A stretch of 64,000 nucleotides of DNA, taken from the NCBI RefSeq assembly GCF_014652315.1, contig NZ_BMYO01000003.1:310412-374411 (forward strand). The letters are read 5' to 3'. Both the position numbers and the translations under genes were made by a program. The stretch's first letter is position 1, and every line of letters starts with the position of its first letter. Source of the DNA: Jeongeupia chitinilytica. Lineage in GTDB: Bacteria; Pseudomonadota; Gammaproteobacteria; Burkholderiales; Chitinibacteraceae. The notes under the pieces were generated by a model. It had not been told where the DNA came from and searched no databases. It saw only the letters and a program-made list of their open reading frames with translations. This document shows, one piece after another, positions 51,214 through 60,769 of this stretch.

Positions 51214-52989
51214 TCATGCAACAGGCGACTCGTCATGCTGCTGAAGCGCCCACAAGCGGGCGTAGTGACCGTCGCGCGCAAGCAGTTCGGCGTGCCGCCC
51301 GCGCTCGACGATGCGGCCGCCTTCCATCACGGCGATTTCGTCGGCATCGGCAATCGTCGACAGCCGGTGGGCAATGATCAGCGTCGTCCGGTTGGTCGAG
51401 ACCGCCTTGAGTTCGGCCTGGATGCCCTTTTCGGTTTTCGAGTCGAGCGCACTCGTTGCTTCGTCGAAAATCAGGATCGGCGGGTTCTTGAGAATGGTGC
51501 GCGCAATCGCCACACGCTGCTTCTCGCCGCCCGAAAGCTTGAGTCCGCGCTCGCCGACCATGGTGTCGAACCCCTCGGGCAGCTTTTCGATGAAGTCGTA
51601 GATGTGCGCCGCCCTCGCCGCTTCGATCACCTCTTCGCGGCTCGCACCGGTCCTGCCGTAGGCGATGTTGTAGTAGATCGTATCGTTGAACAGCACGGTG
51701 TCCTGCGGCACGATGCCGATGTGCGCACGCAGGCTTTCCTGCGTCATGTCGCGCAGATCGGTGCCATTGATCGTTATCTTGCCCTGCCAGACGTCATAGA
51801 AGCGGTACAGCAGCCGCGACAGCGTCGATTTGCCGGCGCCGCTGGCGCCGACCACCGCCAGCGTCCTGCCGGCCGGAATCTCGAAACCGACGTCGTGCAG
51901 GATCTGCCGGTTGCGCTCGTAGCCGAAATCGACCGACTCGAAGCGGATCACCGCGTTGCCGGTCTGCAGCGCAACCGCATCCGGCTTGTCGGCGATCTCG
52001 GTATTCTGCCGCAGCAGCGTGAACATCTTTTCCATGTCCGCCAGCGAATGCTTGATTTCGCGGTAGACGAAGCCGAGGAAGTTCAGCGGCGCGTACAGCT
52101 GCAGCAGGAAGGCGTTGACGAGCACCAGATCACCGAGCGTCATCCGCCCGTTGACGACGTCCCGTGCCGCCAGCCACACCAGTGCCGTCACCCCGACGGC
52201 GATGATCACGGCCTGCCCGGCATTCAACAGCGACAGCGAGACCTGGTTCTTGACCGATGCGCCCTCCCACTTCTCCAGGCTGCGGTCGTAACGCGCGGCC
52301 TCCCAGCGTTCGTTGTTGAAGTACTTGACCGTCTCGTAGTTCAGCAGCGCATCGATCGCGCGGGTATTGGCCTTCGAATCGAGGTCGTTCATCTGCCGGC
52401 GGAACGCCATGCGCCATTCGGTGACGCCGAGGGTGAAGCCGATGTAGATGACGATGGTGCCGAAGGTGATCGCGGCGAAGTACCAGTCGTACTTCTTCAG
52501 CAGGATGATCGCCACCAGCGCGATTTCGACCAGCGTCGGCAGGATGTTGAACAGCATGAAGTTGAGCAGGAAGGCGATGCCCTTGGTGCCGCGGTCGATG
52601 TCGCGACTCATCCCGCCCGTCTGCCTCTCCAGATGGAAGCGCAGGCTGAGTGCGCTCAGATGCTCGAACACCTGCAGCGCCACACGACGGATCGAGCCCT
52701 GCGTCACCTTGGCAAACACCGCGTCGCGCAATTCGCCGAATACCGACGAGCACATCCGCAGGGCGCCGTAGGCCAGTACCAGCGCAATCGGCATCACCAC
52801 GATGCTCTTGCTGCCGTCGAGCGAATCGACGATGCCCTTGAGGACCAGCGGCACCGCGACGTTGGCAAACTTGGCGGCGATCAGCAGCCCGAGTGCCAGC
52901 ACGACGCGGTTCTTGTAGCGCCAGAGATAGGGAAACAGGGTACGCAGCGTTTGCCAGTCGTTGCGCGGAGCGGATTCGGGAGCGGCCAT
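51214..52989 (-). CDS. Atm1-type ABC exporter (fused permease-ATPase)
   Basis: This 591-residue half transporter has six membrane segments followed by an ATPase domain. Seen motifs are Walker A GASGAGKST, the Q-loop VPQDTVLFND, the signature LSGGEKQR and Walker B ILIFDEATS. The N-terminal WQTLRTLFPYLWRYKNRVVLAL and FNNERWEAARYDRSLEKWEG match the Atm1/HMT1 subgroup that exports glutathione or sulfur/metal conjugates. It forms a homodimer. It stands alone. Confidence 0.9.
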   Translation of the reverse strand: MAAPESAPRNDWQTLRTLFPYLWRYKNRVVLALGLLIAAKFANVAVPLVLKGIVDSLDGSKSIVVMPIALVLAYGALRMCSSVFGELRDAVFAKVTQGSIRRVALQVFEHLSALSLRFHLERQTGGMSRDIDRGTKGIAFLLNFMLFNILPTLVEIALVAIILLKKYDWYFAAITFGTIVIYIGFTLGVTEWRMAFRRQMNDLDSKANTRAIDALLNYETVKYFNNERWEAARYDRSLEKWEGASVKNQVSLSLLNAGQAVIIAVGVTALVWLAARDVVNGRMTLGDLVLVNAFLLQLYAPLNFLGFVYREIKHSLADMEKMFTLLRQNTEIADKPDAVALQTGNAVIRFESVDFGYERNRQILHDVGFEIPAGRTLAVVGASGAGKSTLSRLLYRFYDVWQGKITINGTDLRDMTQESLRAHIGIVPQDTVLFNDTIYYNIAYGRTGASREEVIEAARAAHIYDFIEKLPEGFDTMVGERGLKLSGGEKQRVAIARTILKNPPILIFDEATSALDSKTEKGIQAELKAVSTNRTTLIIAHRLSTIADADEIAVMEGGRIVERGRHAELLARDGHYARLWALQQHDESPVA

Positions 52990-53055
52990 GATGGTTCTTA
53001 TCGACAGACGACAAGGTCAGATGCGGCCGGCACCGCGCAATTGCAAGTCCGCTAC

Positions 53056-53439
53056 TCAGTGCAGGGTGCGGGGGATGGAGAGCACGAATTCGGGAATGTC
53101 GACGTGAAATTCCTCGCCGTCGACGGTACGCATCAGGTAGCTGCCCCGCATGGTGCCGACCGGCGTTTCCAGCGTTGTGCCACTCATGTATTCGAATGAC
53201 TGACCGGGTTCGAGCACCGGCTGCTCGCCCACCACGCCCAGTCCGCGCACCTCCTGGATGCGGTCGCCCATGTCGCGAATGACCCAGTGGCGGGAAATCA
53301 GCTGTGCAACCACGTCACCATGGTTGGTGATACGGATGTGATAGGAGAAGACGAAACGCCCCTCCTCCTCGTCCGACTGCTCGGCAACGAAACTGGCGCG
53401 AGGCACCACATCGATCCTGAACTTGGGATTATCGCCCAT
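53056..53439 (-). CDS. apaG: ApaG protein (Co2+/Mg2+ efflux-associated)
   Basis: The ATG at 53439 has a GGAAACG site and gives 127 residues of an immunoglobulin-like domain: RITNHGDVVAQLISRHWVI, GVVGEQPVLEPGQSFEY, GTMRGSYLM. ApaG proteins occur with rpe/gph or apaH in many proteobacteria, and its biochemical role is not settled. Here it is divergent from rpe by 100 bases. Confidence 0.92.
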   Translation of the reverse strand: MGDNPKFRIDVVPRASFVAEQSDEEEGRFVFSYHIRITNHGDVVAQLISRHWVIRDMGDRIQEVRGLGVVGEQPVLEPGQSFEYMSGTTLETPVGTMRGSYLMRTVDGEEFHVDIPEFVLSIPRTLH

Positions 53440-53539
53440 GCACGTTTCCCCATTGATGGAGGACAATCTTAACAGGCTGTCCTGGTCGTGGCAGGGTCAG
53501 CAAACGGTACAATCTAGCCATTCGTCCTGGAGTTCGCCC

Positions 53540-54223
53540 ATGAGCCAGTTCCGCATTGCCCCGAGCATCCTGTCCGCCGACTTCGCCCGCCTCGGCGAAG
53601 AGATCAGCAACGTCATCGCAGCGGGTGCCGGCCTGATCCATTTCGACGTGATGGACAACCACTACGTTCCCAACCTGACGATCGGGCCGCTGGTTTGCGA
53701 AGCCATCAAGCCGTATGCCACGGTGCCGATCGACGTGCACCTGATGGTCAAACCGGTCGACCGGATCATCCCCGACTTCGCCAAGGCCGGCGCCAACATC
53801 ATCACCTTCCACCCGGAAGCATCGGACCACATCGACCGATCGCTGTCGCTGATTCGCGACCACGGCTGTCAGGCCGGGCTGGTGTTCAATCCGGCCACGT
53901 CGCTCGACCATCTCGACTACGTGCTCGACAAGGTCGACATGGTGCTGCTGATGTCGGTGAACCCGGGCTTCGGCGGCCAGTTCTTCATTCCCGCGATGCT
54001 CGACAAGGCCCGGGCCGCACGCGCCAAGCTCGACGCCTACAAGGAAAAAACCGGCCGTCACATCCATCTCGAGATCGATGGCGGCGTGAAGGTCGACAAC
54101 ATCGGTGCGATCGCCGCGGCGGGCGTCGATACCTTTGTCGCCGGCTCGGCCGTCTTCGGCCATCCGGACTACAAGGCGGTGATCGATGCGATGCACGCCG
54201 AAATTGCCAAGGCACTCGCATGA
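53540..54223 (+). CDS. rpe: Ribulose-phosphate 3-epimerase
   Basis: The ATG at 53540 gives 227 residues of a TIM barrel: the phosphate-binding and metal motifs are seen as IAPSILSADFARLGEE, HFDVMDNHYVPNLTIGP, DVHLMV, MSVNPGFGGQ and EIDGGV. It interconverts ribulose-5-phosphate and xylulose-5-phosphate in the pentose phosphate pathway. The stop overlaps gph (ATGA). Confidence 0.96.
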   Translation: MSQFRIAPSILSADFARLGEEISNVIAAGAGLIHFDVMDNHYVPNLTIGPLVCEAIKPYATVPIDVHLMVKPVDRIIPDFAKAGANIITFHPEASDHIDRSLSLIRDHGCQAGLVFNPATSLDHLDYVLDKVDMVLLMSVNPGFGGQFFIPAMLDKARAARAKLDAYKEKTGRHIHLEIDGGVKVDNIGAIAAAGVDTFVAGSAVFGHPDYKAVIDAMHAEIAKALA

Positions 54224-54882
54224 CGATCCGCGCACTCGCCTTTGACCTCGACGGCACACTTGTCGATTCGATCGCCGACCTTGCCCGCGCCGCGAACGCA
54301 GCGCGGGCGGACCTCGGCCTGCCGCCGCTGGCGGAAGGCACGGTAGAGAGCTACGTTGGCGACGGGGCGCAAAGCCTGGTTGCCCGGACGCTTGCCGACG
54401 ATCACGACGCGACCTGGCGCAACGCACCCGAGCAGCAGGAAGCCATGCAGCGCTTCGACCTTCATTACAAGGCCGGGCTGACGATTGCAACGCGCTTCTA
54501 CCCGCAAGTGCAGGAAACGCTGCATGCACTGCACGAGCTCGGACTGCCGCTGGCCATCGTCACCAACAAGCCTGAACGCTATACGTTGCCGCTGCTGCGC
54601 GAGCTGGGGGTTTCGGAACGGTTCGAGCTCGTCGTCGGTGGCGACACCTTGCCCGAACGCAAGCCGTCGGCCCTGCCCCTGCAGCACGTTCTCGAACGGC
54701 TCGGGGTTGCCAGCGACGAGCTGCTGATGGTCGGCGACTCGAAGAACGACATCCTCGCCGCCCGCGCGGCCGGCTGCCCGGTAGTGGCGGTCGAGTACGG
54801 CTACGGCAGTGATGTCCGGTCGCTCGGCGCCGATCACGTGATCGGCCGGTTTTCGGAGTTGCTCGAATTCGTCGAAGCCTGA
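54220..54882 (+). CDS. gph: Phosphoglycolate phosphatase
   Basis: The protein has 220 residues of the HAD superfamily. The nucleophile motif is FDLDGTLVDS, then TNKP (motif II region), and GDSKNDILAARAAG (motif IV). It removes 2-phosphoglycolate formed in DNA repair. It overlaps rpe by 4 bases, a pairing found widely in proteobacteria. Confidence 0.93.
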   Translation: MTIRALAFDLDGTLVDSIADLARAANAARADLGLPPLAEGTVESYVGDGAQSLVARTLADDHDATWRNAPEQQEAMQRFDLHYKAGLTIATRFYPQVQETLHALHELGLPLAIVTNKPERYTLPLLRELGVSERFELVVGGDTLPERKPSALPLQHVLERLGVASDELLMVGDSKNDILAARAAGCPVVAVEYGYGSDVRSLGADHVIGRFSELLEFVEA

Positions 54883-54900
54883 TTCGCGACTTCGCAACAA

Positions 54901-54925
54901 AAAAACGGGCCAAAGGCCCGTTTTT
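54901..54925. terminator. Bidirectional terminator between gph and folA
   Basis: AAAAACGGGCC, AAA and GGCCCGTTTTT form a strong stem with A and T runs on both sides. It separates the rightward rpe-gph unit from the leftward thyA-folA unit and lies just at the folA stop. Confidence 0.88.
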
Positions 54926-55404
54926 CATTTCCGCCGGTAGGTCACGAAGGCGAAATCGATGCCCTTGGCGCTCTGACGGGTTTCGCGCACCACCTCCTGC
55001 CATTCACCATCGCCCAGCACCGGGAAGGTCGCATCACCAGCTGGGGACAGCGCAACCTCGGTCAGATAGAGGACGTCGGCCAGCGGCAGCGCCTGGCGAT
55101 AGATCTCGCCACCACCGATGACGAAGACCCTGTCGTTGCCGGCATAGGCTGCCAGTGCTGCCTGGATGCTGGAAAACGCCTCGGCGCCGTCGGCCTGCCA
55201 GCCGGCATTGCGCGTGACCACCAGATGCCGGCGACCGGGCAGCAGCCCGGGTAGCGATTCGAAGGTCTTGCGCCCCATCAGCATGGGCGCCCCCATGGTC
55301 AGTGCCTTGAAGTGTTTGAGGTCTTCCGGCAGGTGCCAGGGCAGTTTGTTGTCGATGCCGATGACGCGGTTCTGTGCCAGCGCGGCGATGATCGCAAGCT
55401 CCAT
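54925..55404 (-). CDS. folA: Dihydrofolate reductase
   Basis: The 159-residue enzyme reduces dihydrofolate with NADPH. The core is seen as IIAALAQNRVIGIDNKLPWH, LMGRKTFESLPGLLPGR and FVIGGGEIYRQALP. It overlaps the thyA stop by 1 base, so the thymidylate cycle genes are cotranscribed. Confidence 0.96.
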   Translation of the reverse strand: MELAIIAALAQNRVIGIDNKLPWHLPEDLKHFKALTMGAPMLMGRKTFESLPGLLPGRRHLVVTRNAGWQADGAEAFSSIQAALAAYAGNDRVFVIGGGEIYRQALPLADVLYLTEVALSPAGDATFPVLGDGEWQEVVRETRQSAKGIDFAFVTYRRK

Positions 55405-56198
55405 CAGACTGCCACCGGTGCCTTGATCGCCGGGTGGGACTGGTAGTTTTCGAGCACGAAGTCCTCGTATTCGAACGCAAAGATGTCCTTCCGGTCCGGA
55501 TTCAGCTTCATCGTCGGCAACGGCAAGGGTTCGCGGCCGAGCTGGGTCTGCACCTGCTCGAGATGGTTCAGGTAGATATGACAGTCGCCACCGGTCCAGA
55601 CGAAGTCACCCGGCTCGAGGTCGCAAGCCTGCGCCATCATCATCACCAGCAGCGAGTACGAGGCAATATTGAACGGCACACCGAGGAAGAGGTCGGCACT
55701 GCGCTGGTACAGCTGGCACGAGAGCTTGCCGTCGGCGACATAGAACTGGAAAAACGCGTGGCACGGCGGCAGCGCCATGTTCTCGATCTCGCCGACATTC
55801 CATGCTGAAACGATGATGCGACGCGAATCCGGATTGGTCTTCAGTGTTTTGACCACCTCCGCAATCTGGTCGATGTGCCGGCCATCTGCCGTCGGCCAGC
55901 TGCGCCACTGGTAGCCGTAGATCGGCCCGAGTTCGCCGTCGTCACGCGCCCACTCGTTCCAGATCGACACGCCACGCTCTTTCAGCCAGTTGTTGTTGGT
56001 TTCACCGCGGAGGAACCACAACAGCTCGTAGATGATCGACTTCAGATGGGCTTTCTTGGTCGTCACCAGCGGAAACCCCTGCGAGAGGTCGAAACGCATC
56101 TGGTGGCCGAAGACCGACAGCGTGCCGGTACCGGTCCGGTCATCCTTGCGCGTGCCGTGATCGACGACATGCTGCAGCAGGTCGAGGTATTGCCTCAT
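55404..56198 (-). CDS. thyA: Thymidylate synthase
   Basis: The ATG at 56198 (GGAGC site) gives 264 residues, the same as E. coli ThyA. The catalytic Cys146 is in MALPPCHAFFQFY, and RTGTGTLSVFGHQMRFDL and DLFLGVPFNIASYSLL are standard. It makes dTMP from dUMP with methylene-tetrahydrofolate, and the folA product recycles the dihydrofolate. Confidence 0.97.
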   Translation of the reverse strand: MRQYLDLLQHVVDHGTRKDDRTGTGTLSVFGHQMRFDLSQGFPLVTTKKAHLKSIIYELLWFLRGETNNNWLKERGVSIWNEWARDDGELGPIYGYQWRSWPTADGRHIDQIAEVVKTLKTNPDSRRIIVSAWNVGEIENMALPPCHAFFQFYVADGKLSCQLYQRSADLFLGVPFNIASYSLLVMMMAQACDLEPGDFVWTGGDCHIYLNHLEQVQTQLGREPLPLPTMKLNPDRKDIFAFEYEDFVLENYQSHPAIKAPVAV

Positions 56199-56241
56199 GT
56201 TCTTGCTCCGTCCGGGTGCCATGCACGCCGGTTAAATCGCG

Positions 56242-58368
56242 TCAGATGCCGATTTTACCGTCCGGATCGAGCAACGTCTCGGTCGATTTGCCACCCCGGT
56301 GGTGCAATCCATCGGTATCAGGCTGGGGCAGCGAGACGGTGAACGTCGTGCCATGCCCGAGCAGACTGTCGCAACGGACGCCGCCCCCCATTTCCTCGGC
56401 CAGCCGCTTGACGATCGACAAGCCGAGTCCGGTCGTGTGTTCGCCACCGGTCGGCACGGCCGACAGCCGCCCGAACTTGCGGAACAGCTTGTCCATTTCG
56501 TGCGGCGCAATCCCCGGCCCCCGGTCGTGCACGCCGATCTCGACCATGCCCAGCGACAGGGCCGCTGCAATCTCGATCCGGCTGCGATGGGGCGCGTACT
56601 TGGACGCATTCGAAATCAGGTTGTCGAGCACCTGCCAGAGCGCCTGGCGGTCTGCCTGCACGATCAGCCCGTGCGGCTGCCACTGGCAGTGCTGCTGCTT
56701 TTCTTCCAGCCGGCCTTCCCAGCTCGCCAGCAACTCCGCGAGCAGCTCATCCAGCGAAATCGGCTCCAGCGTCAGCCGGTACTGCCCGGACTCGAGCGTG
56801 TTGATGTCGAGCAGATTGCCGAGTATCCGCTGGATACGGTGGGCAAGCTGGCTGATCCCGGCCAGCCGGTCCCGCACCCGCTCCTTGGGCCAGACATCGA
56901 ACTTGCTGCCGATCAGGCTGGCCATGCCGCCGATACTGGCTACCGGGTTCTTCAAGTCATGCGCCGCAATGGTCAGCAGTTCGTTCTTTTCCTCATTCAG
57001 ACGAGAGAGCTCGGCGTTGGCCGATTCCAGCTGGGCATTGCGCAGCGCCAGCTCTTCGGTACGCGTCGCGACCTGGTCTTCCAGGTGCTGTCTGTGATGG
57101 GCAATCGTCATTGCCATCGTGTCGAAGTTGCGCGCCAGCTCGCCCAGCTCGTCGGTGCGGTCCGTATCGAGCGGATGCGTGTGCCGCCCCTGCGCCAGCG
57201 ACTGGATCGCGGCCTTGAGCCGCCCCAGCGGACGCGCCACGTCAACCTTCAGCACCCAGGCCATCAGGCCCAGCTCGATCAGCAGCGCAATCAGCCCGAG
57301 CAGAAGCACCATGCTGGCCGCCAGCGCGGCCTTCTCCTGAAGCAAGCGCTTCGGGTAAACCGTGACGAACAACCAGTCCGCCCCGCGGATCTGTGCCATG
57401 CCCAGCCAGGACTTTCCGTCCGGGCTCTCGACAAAGAGCTGCTTCGGTGTCGCGCTGGTCACGGCGGCATACATATCGCGTAGCGCCGGATCGTCGGCAT
57501 CGCGCAGATTGTAGTGCCCGCGCATCGCCTCGATCTGCGACATGCGGTCCGGATGGGCGATCAGCTCGCCCTGGCGCGTGACGATGAAATTGGTCGTCCC
57601 GGGAATGCCGACACTGTTGGTTCGGGCAATCAACTGGTCGAGCAGTACGTCCTGTCCCGCGCTGCCGATGTAGCGACCGAGGTAGTCGATCGGCGTCACG
57701 ACCGACACCATCCACTGCATCGCCTGCTTGTCGAAATAGATGCCGGTCCAGAAGGTCTTGCGCTCCGGGTTGCGCGCCGGCGTCGCACCGACCTCGGTTT
57801 CCAGATCGAATTCGAAATCGGCAACCGAACCATTGCGGGCATAGTTCAGGTCCGGCAGGAACATCAGGCTGCCGTCCGACACGTTCAGATCGATGAAGGT
57901 ATCGTAATAGCGGTTGCGGAATGCCGGCCCGTACTGCCCGAGCAGTTCGTAACCGAGCATGACCTGGCGCATGAACTCCGGTGTCAGCTCGACACGGGGC
58001 AGCAGCGCAACCGTCGCCCGGTATTCGAAGTCGTCGCGCTCGACCCGGACGCGCCACATGCCGTCCTTGTCCTGCTTCATCAGCGCATGGAAATCGGCGG
58101 ACACATCCACGCCCTGCATTTGCGCGTAGCGGCGGATGAATTCGTTGCGCAACAGGGTGGTGTTGGTTTCGGCCTGGAGGAAGGGCTCGCTTTCGAGCTG
58201 GCTGCGCGCCTTGATGTACTTCTCGAGGTTGCCCAGCGCCTCTTCCTGCAGCCGTGTATAGCTGTAGTAGTAACTGACGGCCGAAATCGCCAGCGACACG
58301 ACCGTGATCCGGAACGCCATGTTCCGGAGTACGCGCCTGAAAAGACTGCTGTTTGAGGTCCGCTTCAT
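56242..58368 (-). CDS. Orphan sensor histidine kinase with periplasmic cache domain
   Basis: The protein has 708 residues. TM1 is near 17-36 and TM2 near 348-370. The about 310 residues between them resemble a double-cache sensor (FIVTRQGELIAHPDRMSQIE, FVTVYPKRLL). HAMP (about 371-425), a coiled coil, the His470 box (TIAAHDLKNPVASIGG), and the HATPase parts NLISNASKYAP and DRGPGIAPHEMDKLFRKFG follow. No response regulator gene is next to it. The signal and partner are unknown. It sits 43 bases upstream of thyA in the same direction. Confidence 0.93.
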   Translation of the reverse strand: MKRTSNSSLFRRVLRNMAFRITVVSLAISAVSYYYSYTRLQEEALGNLEKYIKARSQLESEPFLQAETNTTLLRNEFIRRYAQMQGVDVSADFHALMKQDKDGMWRVRVERDDFEYRATVALLPRVELTPEFMRQVMLGYELLGQYGPAFRNRYYDTFIDLNVSDGSLMFLPDLNYARNGSVADFEFDLETEVGATPARNPERKTFWTGIYFDKQAMQWMVSVVTPIDYLGRYIGSAGQDVLLDQLIARTNSVGIPGTTNFIVTRQGELIAHPDRMSQIEAMRGHYNLRDADDPALRDMYAAVTSATPKQLFVESPDGKSWLGMAQIRGADWLFVTVYPKRLLQEKAALAASMVLLLGLIALLIELGLMAWVLKVDVARPLGRLKAAIQSLAQGRHTHPLDTDRTDELGELARNFDTMAMTIAHHRQHLEDQVATRTEELALRNAQLESANAELSRLNEEKNELLTIAAHDLKNPVASIGGMASLIGSKFDVWPKERVRDRLAGISQLAHRIQRILGNLLDINTLESGQYRLTLEPISLDELLAELLASWEGRLEEKQQHCQWQPHGLIVQADRQALWQVLDNLISNASKYAPHRSRIEIAAALSLGMVEIGVHDRGPGIAPHEMDKLFRKFGRLSAVPTGGEHTTGLGLSIVKRLAEEMGGGVRCDSLLGHGTTFTVSLPQPDTDGLHHRGGKSTETLLDPDGKIGI

Positions 58369-58422
58369 GCGCGCAGCATATCCAATTGGAAAGCCGCACG
58401 CAAAACAGAAATCAGCTCTGTA

Positions 58423-58992
58423 TCAGCTTGGTCGCTCGGTTTCCAGCGCCTGATAGCGGACTTCGAGAATCTCGATTTCCTCGATCCCGCCCGGCAACCG
58501 CAGCGGCACGGAATCGCCTTCGCGTGCGCGCAACAATGCCCGTGCAACCGGCGCTGTCCAGCTGACGTAATGACGTTTCAGATCCGTCTCGTCGACACCG
58601 ACGATCGAAACCGTTTCCTCGTTGCCGTCCTCGCGCAAATAGGTCACGGTCGCACCGAAAAACACCTGGTCGGTGGCCTCGCGCGCCTCGGGATCGACCA
58701 CTTCGGCGTTTTCGAGCCGCTTGGTCAGAAAACGGATGCGCCGGTCGGTCTCGCGCAGCTTCTTCTTGCCGTAGATGTAGTCACCGTTCTCGGACCGATC
58801 ACCGTTGCTCGCCGCCCAATTGATGACCTGGGTCAGCTCGGGACGATGTTTGGTGACCAGGTCGTGCAGCTCGGTCTTCATGCGGCGCCAGCCGCCCGGC
58901 GTCATGTAGTTCTTGCTGCCGGCCGGCACCTTCAGCTCGGCAGGCAGCTCGTCGTCGTCGCGATCGTCTTCCCTGGTGAACGCCTTGCTCAT
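58423..58992 (-). CDS. greB: Transcription elongation factor GreB
   Basis: The 189-residue protein has the GreA/GreB coiled-coil part (MTPGGWRRMKTELHDLVTKH, RSENGDYIYGKKKLRETDRR) and the FKBP-like C-terminal domain (WTAPVARALLRAREGDSV). The acidic tip NGDRSENGDYIYG and extra N-terminal acidic stretch fit GreB rather than GreA. It rescues backtracked RNA polymerase. Confidence 0.93.
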   Translation of the reverse strand: MSKAFTREDDRDDDELPAELKVPAGSKNYMTPGGWRRMKTELHDLVTKHRPELTQVINWAASNGDRSENGDYIYGKKKLRETDRRIRFLTKRLENAEVVDPEAREATDQVFFGATVTYLREDGNEETVSIVGVDETDLKRHYVSWTAPVARALLRAREGDSVPLRLPGGIEEIEILEVRYQALETERPS

Positions 58993-59004
58993 GCGACCGT
59001 CCGC

Positions 59005-60105
59005 TTATTCCTTGGCTTCACCGTTGAGCTTCAGACCCGCCCACTTCATCACGGCCAAGACCTCGGTTTCGGACAGCTCGTAGAACTGTCCACGCTTGAG
59101 GCGCCCCGGCAAGGTCAGTGCGCCGAAGCGGACGCGCATCAGTCGCGACACGGTCAGATCGAAGTGCTCGAACATCCGGCGGACCTCGCGATTGCGCCCT
59201 TCCTTGAGCACGACGCGATACCAGTGGTTCATCCCTTCGCCGCCTTGTGCCTCGATATGGGTGAACCTGGCCGGACCGTCATCGAGCTCGATGCCTTTGC
59301 GCAACTGCGCAATCTGATCGTCGGTCAGCTCGCCGAGCACCCGAACCGCGTATTCGCGCTCCATTTCGAAGCGCGGATGTGTCATCCGGTTGGCAAGATC
59401 ACCCGAGGTCGTGAAGATCAGCAACCCGCTGGTGTTGAAGTCGAGACGACCGACGGCGACCCACTTGCTCGACGACAGGCGCGGCAGACGATCGAACACG
59501 GTGACGCGCCCTTGCGGGTCGTCACGGGTGACGAGTTCGCCTTCCTGCTTGTGGTACAGCACCACGCGAGCGAGGCGGTCCTGCCAGCGCATCGTCACCC
59601 GCTTGCCGTCAACCCGCACGTCGTCGCCCTGTTTCACCCGCGACCCGAGTTCGGCGATCTTGCCGTTGACGCTGACGCGACCGGCGGCAATCAGCTCTTC
59701 CATATCGCGGCGCGAGCCGACACCGCTGTACGCCAGTGCTTTTTGCAGGCGCTCCTCCCCGACCTGGGCCGAGGTCAGCCGTTTGGCGCGCAGCTGCTTC
59801 TGCACCGCGACCTCATGCTGCGATCCGGCGCGCTGCTTCATGCGCTTGGCCTTGGTCACGACATCCCGGCCGCCACGTGGTGCTTCAGCTTCGGCACTGC
59901 GACGCTCGGCACCGGCTGTTGCCGAACGCGCCTGACCGAACGCCTGCCCCGGCGTTACCCCCCGTGGCTTGCGGCCGCTGACGAACTCGTCGCCGGTGCG
60001 CGGCGCAGCATCCTTGTTGCGGCTTGCAAGCCCGGCACGCTGCTGGCCGGCCGCCTTCTGTTCGCGAATCGCCGGCTGAGGGCGACGGGCACGGGTGGTT
60101 TTCAT
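59005..60105 (-). CDS. rluB: 23S rRNA pseudouridine synthase RluB
   Basis: The protein has 366 residues. The first about 115 are a low-complexity basic Arg/Ala/Gly-rich tail. An S4 RNA-binding domain follows (about 116-170, RLQKALAYSGVGSRRDMEEL), then the catalytic domain with Asp222 in VGRLDFNTSGLLIFT. It likely modifies U2605 of 23S rRNA. RluE/RluF are possible but lack the long tail. It is adjacent to greB by 12 bases. Confidence 0.88.
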   Translation of the reverse strand: MKTTRARRPQPAIREQKAAGQQRAGLASRNKDAAPRTGDEFVSGRKPRGVTPGQAFGQARSATAGAERRSAEAEAPRGGRDVVTKAKRMKQRAGSQHEVAVQKQLRAKRLTSAQVGEERLQKALAYSGVGSRRDMEELIAAGRVSVNGKIAELGSRVKQGDDVRVDGKRVTMRWQDRLARVVLYHKQEGELVTRDDPQGRVTVFDRLPRLSSSKWVAVGRLDFNTSGLLIFTTSGDLANRMTHPRFEMEREYAVRVLGELTDDQIAQLRKGIELDDGPARFTHIEAQGGEGMNHWYRVVLKEGRNREVRRMFEHFDLTVSRLMRVRFGALTLPGRLKRGQFYELSETEVLAVMKWAGLKLNGEAKE

Positions 60106-60182
60106 GGTGATCTGTAATCCGGGAATAACAGGCGATTATATCGCGGACAGCCCAAGCCCATCACACTTGCGTCCAAAACAAA

Positions 60183-60207
60183 CAGGGCCGCTTGCAAAGC
60201 GGCCCTG
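60183..60207 (-). terminator. Intrinsic terminator of the 60228 gene
   Basis: CAGGGCCGCTT, GCA or TGC, and AAGCGGCCCTG form an eleven-base-pair stem. Leftward it is followed by TTTGTTTTGG. Confidence 0.8.
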
Positions 60208-60227
60208 CGGCTTCAGGCGATCGTGGC

Positions 60228-60668
60228 TCAGGCCTCGGTAAAGAACGCAATGCTGCCAAGGCTGGTCAGCCCCAGATTGAAATGCTGGGATTTGAAACGC
60301 TCGGTGTCCCGCAGCTCGGCCTTGCGGAGGATCTCGAACAGCAGCTCAACCTCCTTGAACATTTTCAGGACGCGGGTATCGCCGTTGAGCCGTGTTTCGA
60401 TGGACGCCTTGTCGGCATGCTCGCTGGCCACGACGATGTGCCCCGCCTCACCGCCGACGAACTGCACGGCCGGCGGAATCCGCACACCGATCGCGTCGAG
60501 GTGTGCGGTGATCTCGTCACCCAAGTTCTTCAGTTCGGAGGTCGCCTTGTTGCGGACATCGGTCAGACGGAACGTTTCCGCATTCGGATCGATTCCGAGA
60601 AACCGTGCGATGCCCTCATCGATATCCCACTGGTCGTTCTCTGCCTGCCCATTCTGTACGGCTTCCAC
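60228..60668 (-). CDS. Conserved small soluble protein, unknown
   Basis: A GTG start at 60668 with a GAGGAG site gives 146 residues. The sequence is helical and mildly acidic (MEAVQNGQAENDQWDIDEGI, NKATSELKNLGDEITAHLDA). No signal peptide or domain is recognised. It is flanked by its own terminator, so it is a monocistronic gene. Confidence 0.65.
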   Translation of the reverse strand: MEAVQNGQAENDQWDIDEGIARFLGIDPNAETFRLTDVRNKATSELKNLGDEITAHLDAIGVRIPPAVQFVGGEAGHIVVASEHADKASIETRLNGDTRVLKMFKEVELLFEILRKAELRDTERFKSQHFNLGLTSLGSIAFFTEA

Positions 60669-60769
60669 GTTGTTGCTCCTCGTTGCGTTCGCTACTGGAT
60701 ATGTTTTTAGCTTAGTCGGGCGAACGATTCATTTTGGCCTGGTTGTGAATTTGAACTTTAGTTCGTCAA

